Positions 16,546-25,479 of a stretch of 32,519 bases of DNA are shown here, in pieces. A model generated the notes under the pieces. That model worked only from the letters and a program-made list of their open reading frames with translations, was not told where the DNA came from and made no database searches. Source of the DNA: Deltaproteobacteria bacterium. GTDB taxonomy: Bacteria; Desulfobacterota; Syntrophobacteria; Syntrophobacterales; Syntrophobacteraceae. The position numbers and the translations under genes are program-made. The DNA is taken from positions 1 through 32,519 of the forward strand of contig JAKAJS010000167.1 of assembly GCA_021813685.1 (NCBI GenBank), written 5' to 3'. Each line of letters starts with the position of its first letter. Within the stretch, counting starts at the first letter, position 1.

Positions 16546-16863
16546 ATGGCTTTCGACCTGCAGGAAGACAAGACGGCCGTCAAATGCCCGAAATGCAACT
16601 CCGAAGCCGTCTATCGGTATGGAAAGACCAGGCACGGAAAGCAGCGCTTTCGCTGCCTGCTGTGCGGCCGACAATTTGGAGACGGCGCGGCAAACGGGAT
16701 CGCAACAAGGCCTGCGTGCCCTTCCTGCGGGAAAAAGATGCACATCTACAGGAAGGGGGGTACGGAGATACGGTTCCGATGTTCGGCCTACCCGGCCTGC
16801 AGGACTTTCCGGAAGATCGGCGTGCAGGAGTACGAACAATTACTCTGGCATAATGATTGCTAA
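16546..16863 (+). CDS. Double zinc-ribbon protein (InsA-type plus topoisomerase-type C4 finger)
   Basis: 105 aa. The first ribbon (residues about 14-44) has CPKCNS...FRCLLCGRQF with YGKTRHGKQR between, the layout of the IS1 InsA N-terminal zinc ribbon. The second (about 57-84) has CPSCGKK...FRCSAYPACRTF, like the C-terminal C4 fingers of topoisomerase I. Such domains bind nucleic acid. No transposase catalytic part follows, so it is a free-standing small DNA-binding protein or a domesticated transposon remnant. The ATG at 16546 is preferred over a TTG at 16528; both have weak ribosome sites, perhaps because element C ends just upstream. Confidence 0.7.
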   Translation: MAFDLQEDKTAVKCPKCNSEAVYRYGKTRHGKQRFRCLLCGRQFGDGAANGIATRPACPSCGKKMHIYRKGGTEIRFRCSAYPACRTFRKIGVQEYEQLLWHNDC

Positions 16864-16914
16864 TTTTTTTTACCAATAGTGAACGAGTTGCCGTAAACGA
16901 TCCTCCGGTGTCCC

Positions 16915-17991
16915 ATGAAAGCTTGCCCCGTAACCTTTATCGACCCGGCGCAGGCGGTTGCGCCACAGACGGGCGCGCCGAGTGCCAACGGCAGTCAAAG
17001 CTTTGACCGTACGTTGCAAACCATAACGGCCGGCGTTCCGACACCACAACCGCAAACCGATGTGCCCCCGAACAGACGGCCCCTCCTTTTTCCTTCAAAA
17101 TCCCCCGAGGCGGGAATCAAGTCCGCACAGGCGGCTTACGGAAAACAGCTTTCCTCCCGGCCTGCCGCCCCTTCTCCCACGCAGCGGGAAAGCGGCTGGC
17201 AAAAATACAAGGAGGACCAGCTGCTTCGAAACCCGGGGAGCCGCACCTACGACGCCAAGGGGGAAAAAATCGCCGGGAGCGTGAAACAATCGGCTTCCTG
17301 GCTCATCGGCAAAGACATTTCGGGAGTGGTCGGAAATATCCGGAACTTTTTCGCAAACATATTCAAGGGCAGCACTATCCTTTACAAAGATGAGAAACAC
17401 CAGATTCGCAAAGGGCATGAGACGGGGCTTCTCGGGGCACTGGGAAATTTTTTCCGCGACCTCGCGGGCGCCTTGAGCTTCGGAGCCTATCATCCGGATA
17501 GCCGGAAACCGGTTCAAGGTTTTGAAAATCGGCTTCACTACTGTGTCTCGAAGCTAAAGGAGGCATTTCTGGGCGACCTGGTCGACGGGGTCCCTTCGAG
17601 CCTCAACCACATGGCCCAAAATGCGATTCTTGCCGGTTGGCGTCTGGCAGAGGTGCTGCCGGATGCGGCACTGGGAAGCTTTGCGCCCGGCCGCAAGCTC
17701 ACCACCACCATTTTCGACAACGGCCAGGTCGCAATCGAGTACCTGACCGACATAGCCCCTACGGGAGACGCCTGGCTGCGGGTCCATGCGTGCAACTGGG
17801 GAAAACTCTCCCCTCCCGTTCTCTACAATCTCAAGATGCCGGAGCATTTCAGCGGGGATGTGCGCTGGAGATATGTACGAAACACCCCGTTTCGAAAGGG
17901 CATTGAAACCATCGGCGCCCTTCTGGCAGACGGACTGACCCTTGGTCTTCTCGGCCAAACCGGGGGTGCGAGCAACCGACGCGAGGAATAA
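16915..17991 (+). CDS. Unrecognised 358-aa protein
   Basis: I do not recognise this protein. Residues 1-110 are low-complexity, rich in Pro, Ala, Gln and Ser (linker-like, no signal peptide). Residues about 120-345 look like a folded domain with amphipathic or hydrophobic helices (GLLGALGNFFRDLAGALSFG, LNHMAQNAILAGWRLAEVLP), a beta-rich stretch (TTTIFDNGQVAIEYL) and a final hydrophobic segment IETIGALLADGLTLGLLG that might touch a membrane. The coding bias (GC at third positions) fits a real gene. There is no ribosome site before the ATG. A weak terminator follows the stop. Confidence 0.6.
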   Translation: MKACPVTFIDPAQAVAPQTGAPSANGSQSFDRTLQTITAGVPTPQPQTDVPPNRRPLLFPSKSPEAGIKSAQAAYGKQLSSRPAAPSPTQRESGWQKYKEDQLLRNPGSRTYDAKGEKIAGSVKQSASWLIGKDISGVVGNIRNFFANIFKGSTILYKDEKHQIRKGHETGLLGALGNFFRDLAGALSFGAYHPDSRKPVQGFENRLHYCVSKLKEAFLGDLVDGVPSSLNHMAQNAILAGWRLAEVLPDAALGSFAPGRKLTTTIFDNGQVAIEYLTDIAPTGDAWLRVHACNWGKLSPPVLYNLKMPEHFSGDVRWRYVRNTPFRKGIETIGALLADGLTLGLLGQTGGASNRREE

Positions 17992-18027
17992 CGGGCCAAA
18001 CATAGCAACCCTTTCACAATCCATCCC

Positions 18028-18052
18028 CTCGAAGACTTCGAGCTTTTCTCTT
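18028..18052 (+). terminator. Weak terminator after the 358-aa gene
   Basis: A near-perfect palindrome CTCGAAG A CTTCGAG (18028-18042) followed by CTTTTCTCTT. The T-run is interrupted. Confidence 0.4.
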
Positions 18053-18123
18053 GACTTTGGACCTTCGACCAGTGATCATGCACAATTGATTTGCGAGTTT
18101 TGCCCCTCGCCCTTTCTTTTCGC

Positions 18124-18153
18124 TTGACCCTTTCGGCGGGCATCCGGTAGAAT
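18124..18153 (+). promoter_or_regulatory. Promoter of tRNA-Gly and probably the rimP-nusA-infB operon
   Basis: -35 TTGACC (18124-18129, five of six), an 18-base spacer, and -10 TAGAAT (18148-18153, five of six). The tRNA starts 20 bases further. It is the best promoter match I see upstream of rimP. Confidence 0.65.
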
Positions 18154-18172
18154 ACATTATTCCGGCTCACTT

Positions 18173-18248
18173 GCGGGTGTAGCTCAGTTGGTAGAGCACA
18201 AGCTTCCCAAGCTTGGGGTCGCGGGTTCGAATCCCGTCGCCCGCTCCA
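18173..18248 (+). tRNA. tRNA-Gly (anticodon CCC)
   Basis: Acceptor GCGGGTG with CGCCCGC, D arm GCTCAGTTGGTAGAGC, anticodon stem CAAGC/GCTTG with loop TTCCCAA (anticodon CCC), T arm GCGGG TTCGAAT CCCGT, discriminator T and an encoded CCA. It sits at the head of the rimP-nusA-infB operon, the place taken by metY in E. coli. Confidence 0.96.
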
Positions 18249-18262
18249 GGTCGAGAAATGTT

Positions 18263-18293
18263 CCCTTCTCTTTGCGGAAGGGTTTCCCTTTTT
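18263..18293 (+). terminator. Possible weak terminator just after tRNA-Gly
   Basis: CCCTTC (18263-18268) pairs with GAAGGG (18277-18282), followed by TTTCCCTTTTT. The stem is short; it could instead be a processing hairpin. Confidence 0.4.
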
Positions 18294-18404
18294 GAGGGGG
18301 CTTGAAAGTCCGGGCCCGCTTCGATAAGTGGATGACAACTATTCTGGATTCTAAGTTAACGTTTGTTCCTAACTGGAATTTGAACATTGTCGGTCTGCTG
18401 GGAG

Positions 18405-18433
18405 AAGTGGGTTTTAGGACCCACTTTTTTTTT
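18405..18433 (+). terminator. Strong intrinsic terminator directly upstream of rimP (possible attenuator)
   Basis: Stem AGTGGGT/ACCCACT, loop TTTAGG, then nine T. Only 32 bases separate its end from the rimP start, which leaves no room for a normal promoter, so rimP expression probably depends on read-through from upstream. Confidence 0.85.
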
Positions 18434-18465
18434 GCACGCGCTTTTAGCGGAAAGAGGCTTGCAGG

Positions 18466-18957
18466 TTGACTCAGGAACTGAAACGAGACCCGCGCGAACT
18501 GGTCGGCGACCTGTGGCGTCTTGCCGAGCCGGTGATTGGCGCTCTTGGCATGGAGATCCTGGACATCGAATATCGCCGGGAATCCATGGGATGGGTGGTG
18601 CGCATCTTTCTGGACAGCGAACGGGGGATTACGGTTGAGGACTGCGCCCAAGTCAGCCGCGCAGTGGGAGACCTGCTCGATGCGACCGATATGATCCCGA
18701 CGGCCTACAACCTGGAGGTTTCCTCGCCGGGAATAGACAGGCCGTTGCGAAAATTGGAGCATTTTCAAAAGCACCTTGGCGATATAATTGAAGTAAAGAC
18801 GGTATCTGCTGTGCAAAACCGCCGGAATTTCAAAGGCGTTCTCAAGGAGGCTTCCCCGGCGGGGGTAGTGGTAGAGTGCGATTCGCAGGACTACCTGCTG
18901 GCAATGGAGCTTATCGAACGGGCCAGGCTGTTATATTTTGAATCCTTGGGAGCGTAA
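18466..18957 (+). CDS. rimP: Ribosome maturation factor RimP
   Basis: 163 aa, the usual length. It has the RimP N-terminal alpha/beta domain (EPVIGALGMEILDIEYRRE, VRIFLDSERGITVEDCAQVS, YNLEVSSPGIDRPL) and a C-terminal Sm-like barrel (LGDIIEVKTVS, FKGVLKEAS). RimP is needed for 30S subunit maturation. The start is a TTG at 18466 with AGAGG upstream; no better ATG matches the family start. It heads the rimP-nusA-rnpM-infB block. Confidence 0.93.
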   Translation: MTQELKRDPRELVGDLWRLAEPVIGALGMEILDIEYRRESMGWVVRIFLDSERGITVEDCAQVSRAVGDLLDATDMIPTAYNLEVSSPGIDRPLRKLEHFQKHLGDIIEVKTVSAVQNRRNFKGVLKEASPAGVVVECDSQDYLLAMELIERARLLYFESLGA

Positions 18958-19019
18958 ATCGCGCGGACCGGCGGCGTGAGAGAAGGATTATCCTTAATGG
19001 ATGGAGGTATTTTCTATAT

Positions 19020-20453
19020 ATGGCCAGCGAACTCAAACGGTTGATCGAGCAGGTCAGCAGAGAAAAGGGCATTGACCGGCAGACCCTCATACAGACTCTT
19101 GAGGAGGCCATCAAATCGGCCATCAGGAAACGCTACGGCGCCAGGTTGGACCTGGACGTGACCTTTAACGAGGAATACGGCGAAATAGAGGCCTTTCAGT
19201 TCAAGGAAGTGGTCGAAGAGGTCGTTGACCCGGACAAGCAGGTGGATCTGGCCGAGGCGCTGAAACTGGACAGCGAGACTGAGATTGGGGACGAACTGGG
19301 TATCCGGATGGATACGGAGATGCTTGGCCGCATCGCGGCACAATCGGCCAAGCAGGTCATCATCCAGAAGATGAAGGATGCCGAGCGGGAAGTGGTCTAC
19401 GATGAGTTCAAAGGCCGCAAGGGCGAGGTCGTAAACGGCCTTGTTCAGCGAGTGGACAAGGGTTCCATTTTGGTAAACGTAGGCCAGGCCGAAGCGGTTC
19501 TGCCGCAAAAAGAACAGATCCCCAGAGAGATCTTTCGGCAGGGAGACCGCATCAGGTCGTTTGTGCTGGAGGTAAAAAAGATCAGCAAGGGCCCGCAGAT
19601 CGTTCTTAGCCGAACCCATCCCCATTTTTTGATCCAGCTTTTCCATGCCGAGGTACCCGAGATAAGCGAGGGGATCGTCAGCATAATCAGCGCGGCGCGC
19701 GAACCCGGGTCGCGGGCAAAGATCGCCGTCATCTCCAAAGACTCCGACGTCGATCCTGTAGGCGCCTGCGTGGGGATGAAGGGGACCCGTGTCCAGAATG
19801 TGGTCCAGGAACTTCGCGGCGAAAAGATCGATATTATCCCCTGGAACATGGACCCCGCAAAATTCGTGGTAAATGCTCTTGCTCCGGCCATTATTTCCAA
19901 AGTGATCGTGGACCAGGCCAACCGGAACATGGAAGTTATCGTCCCCGACGATCAGCTTTCTCTGGCCATTGGCAAAAGGGGGCAGAATGTACGGCTTGCC
20001 TCCAAGCTTACCAACTGGCGCATAGACGTAAAGAGCGAGAGCCGGTACGAACGGCAAAAGCAGGCAGGCTACCAGGGGCTTTTGCGCATCCCCGGACTTT
20101 CCTCCGAGATGGCGGACAAGCTCTACGAATCGGGGATCGGTTCGATTGAGGAGTTCCTGGAGGCTTCGGCGCTCGAACTCGAAGACACCACCCGTCTTTC
20201 GGTTTCCACCCTGGAGACGATGAAAGCCGAGGCCCGGGGGCTTCTGCAGGGTGAGGATACCCGGCGGGCCGCTGCTTCGGGCGAGCAGGAAGCCGGGGGG
20301 CAGGCAGCGGGAGAAGCCGGTGCGGACCCCGAGGAGGAAGTGGTGCAGGAAGCCGGCAATCCACCCGAGGCGGAGCCTGTAGAAGAAATCGCGCAGGAAG
20401 CCGCGGAGCAGCAGCAAATGCATGCCGACTCCGACCAGACCCCGGAAGGGTAA
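19020..20453 (+). CDS. nusA: Transcription termination/antitermination factor NusA
   Basis: 477 aa. The order is: RNA polymerase-binding N-terminal domain (1-130), S1 domain (about 133-200, GLVQRVDKGSILVNVGQAEAVLP), the conserved join LSRTHPHFLIQLFHAEVPEI, KH1 with GMKG near 250, KH2 with IGKRGQNVRLA near 317, one helix-hairpin-helix segment (about 355-385) and an Ala/Glu-rich acidic tail (about 400-477). It binds RNA polymerase and nascent RNA to control pausing and termination. The ATG has GGAGGT 11 bases upstream. Its place downstream of a leader terminator would allow feedback control, as in E. coli (inference). Confidence 0.97.
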   Translation: MASELKRLIEQVSREKGIDRQTLIQTLEEAIKSAIRKRYGARLDLDVTFNEEYGEIEAFQFKEVVEEVVDPDKQVDLAEALKLDSETEIGDELGIRMDTEMLGRIAAQSAKQVIIQKMKDAEREVVYDEFKGRKGEVVNGLVQRVDKGSILVNVGQAEAVLPQKEQIPREIFRQGDRIRSFVLEVKKISKGPQIVLSRTHPHFLIQLFHAEVPEISEGIVSIISAAREPGSRAKIAVISKDSDVDPVGACVGMKGTRVQNVVQELRGEKIDIIPWNMDPAKFVVNALAPAIISKVIVDQANRNMEVIVPDDQLSLAIGKRGQNVRLASKLTNWRIDVKSESRYERQKQAGYQGLLRIPGLSSEMADKLYESGIGSIEEFLEASALELEDTTRLSVSTLETMKAEARGLLQGEDTRRAAASGEQEAGGQAAGEAGADPEEEVVQEAGNPPEAEPVEEIAQEAAEQQQMHADSDQTPEG

Positions 20454-20462
20454 GCCGGACTG

Positions 20463-20753
20463 GTGAAGCGCGGCCACATACCTGTTCGCACCTGCCTTGT
20501 GTGCAAGTGCAAAAGGCCCAAGGCCGAACTGGCGCGGCTTGGTCTGGATGCGGAAAGCGGGCGGATCGTAGAGGACCCCCGCGGAAAGTGCACGGGAAGA
20601 GGCGCTTATGCCTGTCGGGAGTGTCTACCGGGTCTTCGCCTGGACAGACGCCTGCAGCGCGCTTTCCGAAACAGGGCGAAAGAAATCAACGTGCCGAAGG
20701 GCCCGAAGAATGAAAACCGGGGCCGGGGTCGCAGCGGCCCGGAGGGTAAATGA
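20463..20753 (+). CDS. rnpM: RnpM/YlxR family RNA-binding protein
   Basis: 96 aa. The YlxR signature is present: [20 protein letters not shown] near 8-27, [14 protein letters not shown] near 38-51, then a basic C-terminal tail. The family binds RNA and in Bacillus has been reported to modulate RNase P. The start is GTG at 20463, nine bases after the nusA stop. It overlaps the first possible infB start as ATGA. The nusA-ylxR-infB order is widely conserved. Confidence 0.9.
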   Translation: MKRGHIPVRTCLVCKCKRPKAELARLGLDAESGRIVEDPRGKCTGRGAYACRECLPGLRLDRRLQRAFRNRAKEINVPKGPKNENRGRGRSGPEGK

Positions 20754-23722
20754 ATAGAGAAGAAAGAAGCGTTTCAAAGGGGGAATCTTTGATGACGAGA
20801 CTCAGGGTGCACGAACTCGCAAAAGAGTTGAACATTGACAACAAAGACCTGATCGAGCGAATCGAGAAATTGGGCTTCCAGGTAAAAAACCACATGAGCC
20901 CTCTTACCGAAAATGCGGTGCTAAAGATCAGGCAGCAATTCTCCGATGTGAGGTCCGGGGCCGAAAAGGTCGAAGAAAAGCGCATTGGTCGGGAAGTAAT
21001 CCGAAGGCGCAAAAAAGTCGAGCCCGAGCCTGAAGCACCCCTGGTGGAGGCCCATGAAGCCATCCCGGAAGAAGCGGCGGCCGAAGTCCTGGAAAAACCT
21101 CCCCTGGAAGCACCCGCCCCGGTTGTTCTCCAGCCCCCCGCACCCGAAGAACCCGCCGCCCCCCCTCTCGAAATGAGTGCTCCCGCGCCCGAACCGGCCG
21201 CACCGGTTGAGACGGCCGCACCGGTCGAGCCGGTTGAGGCAGTCGAGCCGCCTGAGCCGCCTGCGCCGGCCGTCAAGGCCGAAGAAATCCCGGAAAAAGT
21301 GAAACCGGTGGTGCATCCCGAACGCAAATTCGAAGCGGCAAGGATCATCAAGCCGGCACCGCCCGTTATCGAGCAAAAACCCGTTGCCCCTCCCCCACCC
21401 CCCCGGGAAGAGCTGAAACCCGCGGCGAAGGCCGAGCCGGGCAGGCCCGCAGAGAAGCCGGCCATGCCGCCCCCGGCCGCACCGGTCCCCCCTCCGGAGC
21501 CGCAGATGCCCGCACGAGTCGTCTTGCCCAAGCCTGCCGCTCCCGGCACCGAGGAAGAGGAGGAGGGAGACGCACGCAAACGGGGAGGCAAGAAGAGAAG
21601 GCGCAAGAAGGGCAAACGGGAAGAACCCGCACGAATCATCAAACTTCCCGAACTCATGGGAGAAGAGGGCGAGGAGGAGCAGGAACCCGACCTCACAGAC
21701 CTGGCCGCTCGATTCTTGGCCAGGGGGACCGAAAGTGCCGAGCCTGCCCCCAGGGAACAGAAACGCAAAAAACCCGAAGAGACCGACAAGACCAAAACTG
21801 CCCGCCGCAAGGAGGTCTTTCAAAAAGAAGATCTGTATACGAAAAAAGAGCTTGCCGCCCAGGACGACCGCGGTCGGGGAAGGGGCGGCAAAGCACCATT
21901 CCGGGAAGCACCCAAGCCCGAGCCTGCCGTCCAGAAGGTTGGGCGCAAGCGCATCAAGATCGATGAAGCCATTACGGTCGCCAATCTTGCCCGGCAGATG
22001 GGCATGAAGGCAAACGAGGTCATAAAGAAACTGCTGCTGCTCGGACTCCAGGCCAATATCAACCAGGCCCTCGACTTCGAAACCGCCTCCCTCGTCGCCT
22101 CCGATTTCGAATTCGAAGTGGAAAAAACCGCCTTCGAAGAAGAAGAGGTTTTGCAGATGAAGGAAGACCGGGCCGAAGAATTGCTCCAAAGGCCCCCGGT
22201 GGTCACAGTCATGGGCCACGTCGATCACGGCAAGACTTCGCTGCTCGATGCGATCCGGGACACCAAGGTGATCGAAGGCGAAGCCGGAGGCATAACCCAG
22301 CACATCGGGGCCTACCACGTAAGACTGGATAAAGGGGATATCGTATTTTTAGACACCCCCGGCCATGAGGCCTTTACTTCGATGCGCGCAAGAGGCGCCA
22401 AGGTGACCGATACGGTCATCCTGGTGGTGGCCGCCGACGATGGCGTCATGCAGCAGACAATCGAGGCCATCAATCACGCCAAGGCAGCCGAGGTCCCGAT
22501 CATTGTCGCCATAAACAAGATCGACAAGCCCAACGCCAATGTCGATAGAGTAAAACGCGAGCTTTCCGAGCACGGGCTGGTCCCCGAAGAATGGGGCGGG
22601 CCGACCACCATGGTGGAGATATCGGCAAAGAAACGGATCGGAATCGAAGAACTGCTCGAGATGGTGCTCCTGCAGGCCGAACTGCTCGAACTCAAGGCCA
22701 ATCCGAATAAGATGGCCAGGGGCAGAGTCATCGAAGCCAAACTGGATAAGGGCCGCGGACCCGTGGCCACGGTGCTCGTGCAGGAAGGAACCCTGAAGAC
22801 CGGCGACGCCTATGTGTGCGGAATTTATGCCGGCCGCGTGCGCAATATGTTCGATGGCAGGGGCCACCGCATCGACGCCGCCCTGCCCTCCATTCCGGTC
22901 GAAGTCCTCGGATTTTCCGGCGTTCCCAATGCCGGTGACGACTTCATCGTTCTGGCCGATGAAAAGCAGGCCAGAACCGTTGCCGAGCACAGGCTCCTCA
23001 AGCTCCGCGAAAAGGAACTCTCGCGCACAAGCAAGATCACGCTGGAAAATCTGTTCAATCAGATCCAGGATGGCGAGGTAAAAGAGCTCAAACTCATCGT
23101 AAAAACCGACGTGCAGGGCTCTTTGGAGGCTATCGTCGACTCGCTGCTAAAGCTTTCGACCTCGGAGGTGCGCATCAACATCATCCACAATGGCACCGGC
23201 GCGATCACCGAAACCGATGTCATGCTCGGTTCGGCCTCAAACGCCATCATCATCGGCTTCAACATCCGCTCCGACGCCAAGGTACAGGAGCTCGCCGAAC
23301 AGGAAACGGTCGATATTCGCTACTATGATGTCATCTATCAGCTCCTCGACGACATCAGGAGCGCCATTGTGGGCATGCTCAAGCCCATCTACAAGGAAAA
23401 CGTCATCGGCCGGGCCGAAGTGCGCCAGACGTTCCATGTTCCCAAGATCGGCATGATCGCCGGCTGTTCGGTTCTCGACGGGCACGTGGAAAGAAACGCA
23501 CGGGCCAGAGTGTTGCGCGACAATGTCGTGGTCTATGATGGAAAAATCGGTTCTCTCAGACGCTTCAAAGACGACGTGAAGGAAGTCAAGGCGGGGTTTG
23601 AATGCGGCATCGGCATTGAAAACTTCAACGACATCAAGGAACGCGACATCCTTGAAGCCTATGAGATCCAGGAGATAAAGCAGGTCTATGAACCCGAGCA
23701 CGACCGAAGAGCCGGTTCCTGA
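20750..23722 (+). CDS. infB: Translation initiation factor IF-2
   Basis: 990 aa from the ATG at 20750 that overlaps the rnpM stop (ATGA, GGAGGG upstream). A second ATG at 20792 ([13 protein letters not shown], with AAGGGGG upstream) matches the usual IF-2 N-terminus and may be the main start. An N-terminal IF2_N domain is followed by a long Ala/Pro/Glu-rich linker and basic patches (about 90-400), a second IF2_N (about 405-460) and the GTPase core: G1 GHVDHGKT near 489, DTPGHEAF near 535 and NKID near 589. Domains II, III and IV then deliver initiator tRNA to the 30S subunit. The 3' end is spaced 7 bases from ylxP. Confidence 0.97.
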   Translation: MNREERSVSKGESLMTRLRVHELAKELNIDNKDLIERIEKLGFQVKNHMSPLTENAVLKIRQQFSDVRSGAEKVEEKRIGREVIRRRKKVEPEPEAPLVEAHEAIPEEAAAEVLEKPPLEAPAPVVLQPPAPEEPAAPPLEMSAPAPEPAAPVETAAPVEPVEAVEPPEPPAPAVKAEEIPEKVKPVVHPERKFEAARIIKPAPPVIEQKPVAPPPPPREELKPAAKAEPGRPAEKPAMPPPAAPVPPPEPQMPARVVLPKPAAPGTEEEEEGDARKRGGKKRRRKKGKREEPARIIKLPELMGEEGEEEQEPDLTDLAARFLARGTESAEPAPREQKRKKPEETDKTKTARRKEVFQKEDLYTKKELAAQDDRGRGRGGKAPFREAPKPEPAVQKVGRKRIKIDEAITVANLARQMGMKANEVIKKLLLLGLQANINQALDFETASLVASDFEFEVEKTAFEEEEVLQMKEDRAEELLQRPPVVTVMGHVDHGKTSLLDAIRDTKVIEGEAGGITQHIGAYHVRLDKGDIVFLDTPGHEAFTSMRARGAKVTDTVILVVAADDGVMQQTIEAINHAKAAEVPIIVAINKIDKPNANVDRVKRELSEHGLVPEEWGGPTTMVEISAKKRIGIEELLEMVLLQAELLELKANPNKMARGRVIEAKLDKGRGPVATVLVQEGTLKTGDAYVCGIYAGRVRNMFDGRGHRIDAALPSIPVEVLGFSGVPNAGDDFIVLADEKQARTVAEHRLLKLREKELSRTSKITLENLFNQIQDGEVKELKLIVKTDVQGSLEAIVDSLLKLSTSEVRINIIHNGTGAITETDVMLGSASNAIIIGFNIRSDAKVQELAEQETVDIRYYDVIYQLLDDIRSAIVGMLKPIYKENVIGRAEVRQTFHVPKIGMIAGCSVLDGHVERNARARVLRDNVVVYDGKIGSLRRFKDDVKEVKAGFECGIGIENFNDIKERDILEAYEIQEIKQVYEPEHDRRAGS

Positions 23723-23729
23723 GGTGATC

Positions 23730-24023
23730 ATGACCGTTGCTGTAGCCCTGGTGGTTTTTAGACTCCACGAAATCCACTCGCTAAAGGACAAGCGGAGAAT
23801 TGTAAAGAGTCTGGTCGAAAAGAGTCGCAGCCGCTTCAATGTGTCCGTTGCCGAAGTCGCCGACCAGGACGCCCATTGGCAGGCCTCCATCGGCATTGCC
23901 GCCATTGGAAACGACGGGCGAGTACTCAATTCGCTTCTGGACCGCATCATCGATTTCATGGATGCGCTCGGCCTGGCCGAACTGGTGAGCCGGGAAGTGG
24001 AACTGATAAACGTCAGTTATTAG
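23730..24023 (+). CDS. DUF503 family protein (YlxP-like)
   Basis: 97 aa from the ATG at 23730, which has GAGGTG upstream and the family start MTVAVALVVFRLHEIHSLKDKRR. An upstream ATG at 23688 would overlap infB by 35 bases. The DUF503 fold is a small ferredoxin-like domain. In the conserved infB-ylxP-rbfA order, YlxP is associated with translation or ribosome assembly, but its role is not settled. The stop codon TAG lies inside the first unit of the heptamer element that fills the gap to rbfA. Confidence 0.9.
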   Translation: MTVAVALVVFRLHEIHSLKDKRRIVKSLVEKSRSRFNVSVAEVADQDAHWQASIGIAAIGNDGRVLNSLLDRIIDFMDALGLAELVSREVELINVSY

Positions 24024-24124
24024 TTGCTGGTTGCTAGTTGCTAGTTAAGCAGCCGCCAACCTTCGACCAACAACTGACAACTAACAACTGACAACTAGAA
24101 ACTAGAGACTAGCAACCAGCAACC
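24015..24124. repeat. Inverted heptamer repeat element D filling the ylxP-rbfA gap
   Basis: Left arm in sevens: AGTTATT AGTTGCT GGTTGCT AGTTGCT AGTTAAG (24015-24049). Right arm: AACAACT GACAACT AACAACT GACAACT AGAAACT AGAGACT AGCAACC AGCAACC (24069-24124). The arms are complementary and can form a hairpin. The element starts within the last codons of ylxP and ends one base before the rbfA ATG. Confidence 0.92.
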
Positions 24125-24125
24125 T

Positions 24126-24482
24126 ATGGAATACAAACGCTCCGACAGGGTAGCCGACCTGCTTCAAAGGGAAATCGCCGAACTGGTGTTCCGGCGGCTA
24201 AAAGACCCCCGTGTGGCAAACATTACCATAAGCGGGGTAAAAGTTACCGGAGACCTCAGGCAGGCCCGGATCTTCTTTTGCATCATGGGGCGGGACGCCG
24301 ATGAAGCCGCCAAAAAAAACGCCCTTACGGGGCTCGACAAGGCCAAGGGGTTTTTGCGCAGCGAACTCGGCCGCAGGCTTAGCCTCCGCTATGTTCCCCA
24401 GCTCGACTTCGAATACGACACGTCTTTCGAGTACGGAGACAAGATGGAAAGACTGCTAAAAGAACTGCATAAAGATGAATGA
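24126..24482 (+). CDS. rbfA: 30S ribosome-binding factor RbfA
   Basis: 118 aa, the typical size. RbfA motifs: RSDRVADLLQREIAELV at the start, KDPRVANITISGVKVTGDLR, and RLSLRYVPQLDFEYDTSFE near the end. It is a KH-like protein that helps 16S rRNA maturation and cold adaptation. The ATG at 24126 is the family start, but no Shine-Dalgarno sequence is present: the preceding 110 bases are heptamer repeat. The end overlaps nrnA by 8 bases. Confidence 0.95.
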   Translation: MEYKRSDRVADLLQREIAELVFRRLKDPRVANITISGVKVTGDLRQARIFFCIMGRDADEAAKKNALTGLDKAKGFLRSELGRRLSLRYVPQLDFEYDTSFEYGDKMERLLKELHKDE

Positions 24483-25479
24483 GTTCAAAAGCGCTAAAAT
24501 CAGGGAAGTGATATCGGCGATCCGCCATTACGATCGCTTCATGATCGCAACGCACGTCCATCCGGACGGGGATGCGATGGGCGCCCTCGTGGCAATGCAG
24601 CTCATTTTGCGGCGGCTTGGCAAAAGTGTCGTCGCCTACACCCAGGACCCCTATCCCCAGGAATACGGTTTTTTGGCCAATGTGCGGGAAATTCGCAACA
24701 AGCCTCCCGGTCCGGCAGACCATGAGGCGGCGATTCTCGTCGACTGCGGAGATTTGGAGCGAGTGGGGGAAAAGCTCCTCGATTCCGTCAAGGGGGCGGG
24801 CTTTCTCATAAACATCGACCACCATCTCGTAAACAAACCGTTCGGGAATGTGAACTGGATCGAGACGTCGGCAAGCAGCGCCTGCGAGATGCTCTTCGAC
24901 CTTTGCATGAGCCTGTCGCTTCCCCCGGACAAGGCTTTGGCAACCGCGCTCTACACCGGGATTCTTACCGACACGGGCTCGTTTCGGTTTTCCAACACCA
25001 ACGCGCGCGTTTTCGAAATCATTTCGACGCTAACCGGATTCGGGGCAGACCCGGCTCGTATCGCCGGCGAGGTCTACGATTCGGCGACCCCGGAAAAACT
25101 CAAACTGCTCGCCCTCGTGCTGGGCACCATGGAATTTCATGCCTCCTCCCGCATAGTGACCGCCGAACTGAGTCGATCGATGCTCTCGGACTCCTCGTCC
25201 AACTACGTGGAAAGCGAGGGATTCATCAATCACCTGCGTTCGATAAAATCGGCGGAGGTGGCGATACTTTTCCGGGAGGTCGGGGACGGCTTGATACACA
25301 TCAGCATGCGATCCCGGGGAGACATCAATGTCGCAAGGCTTGCGCAACTCCATGGGGGAGGCGGACACAAGCAGGCGGCGGCCTGCAGGATTTCCGGCGA
25401 ACTCCATCCGGTCCGCTCCATGTTTATCGCAGAGACGATAAGCTATTTGAACGGAAGTCGGAGGCCGGAGAACGGATGA
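24475..25479 (+). CDS. nrnA: DHH/DHHA1 phosphoesterase, NrnA-like oligoribonuclease/pAp phosphatase
   Basis: 334 aa. DHH domain metal ligands: HPDGDAMG (29-36), the aspartate of LVDCGD near 90-93, IDHH (114-117) and DTGSFRF near 165. The DHHA1 domain ends with LHGGGGHKQAAACR near 295-308. NrnA degrades short RNAs and dephosphorylates pAp; some relatives cleave pApA or pGpG, which would be relevant with a c-di-AMP synthase in the same window (inference). It overlaps rbfA by 8 bases and truB by 4 bases (ATGA), so it is translationally coupled to both. Confidence 0.92.
   Translation: MNEFKSAKIREVISAIRHYDRFMIATHVHPDGDAMGALVAMQLILRRLGKSVVAYTQDPYPQEYGFLANVREIRNKPPGPADHEAAILVDCGDLERVGEKLLDSVKGAGFLINIDHHLVNKPFGNVNWIETSASSACEMLFDLCMSLSLPPDKALATALYTGILTDTGSFRFSNTNARVFEIISTLTGFGADPARIAGEVYDSATPEKLKLLALVLGTMEFHASSRIVTAELSRSMLSDSSSNYVESEGFINHLRSIKSAEVAILFREVGDGLIHISMRSRGDINVARLAQLHGGGGHKQAAACRISGELHPVRSMFIAETISYLNGSRRPENG

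Noticed and set aside
18010..18090. A possible fifth heptamer element (GACTTTG GACCTTC GACCAGT)
   Set aside because: The register can be read in sevens for only three or four degenerate units, and no clear complementary arm is visible.
19014..20477. 487-codon open frame antisense to nusA
   Set aside because: It mirrors nusA exactly in GC-rich codons. nusA has clear S1 and KH domains, while the antisense product has no recognisable domain.
20921..22318. 465-codon open frame antisense to infB
   Set aside because: The low-complexity Gly/Phe/Arg product is the shadow of the Ala/Pro/Glu-rich IF-2 linker.
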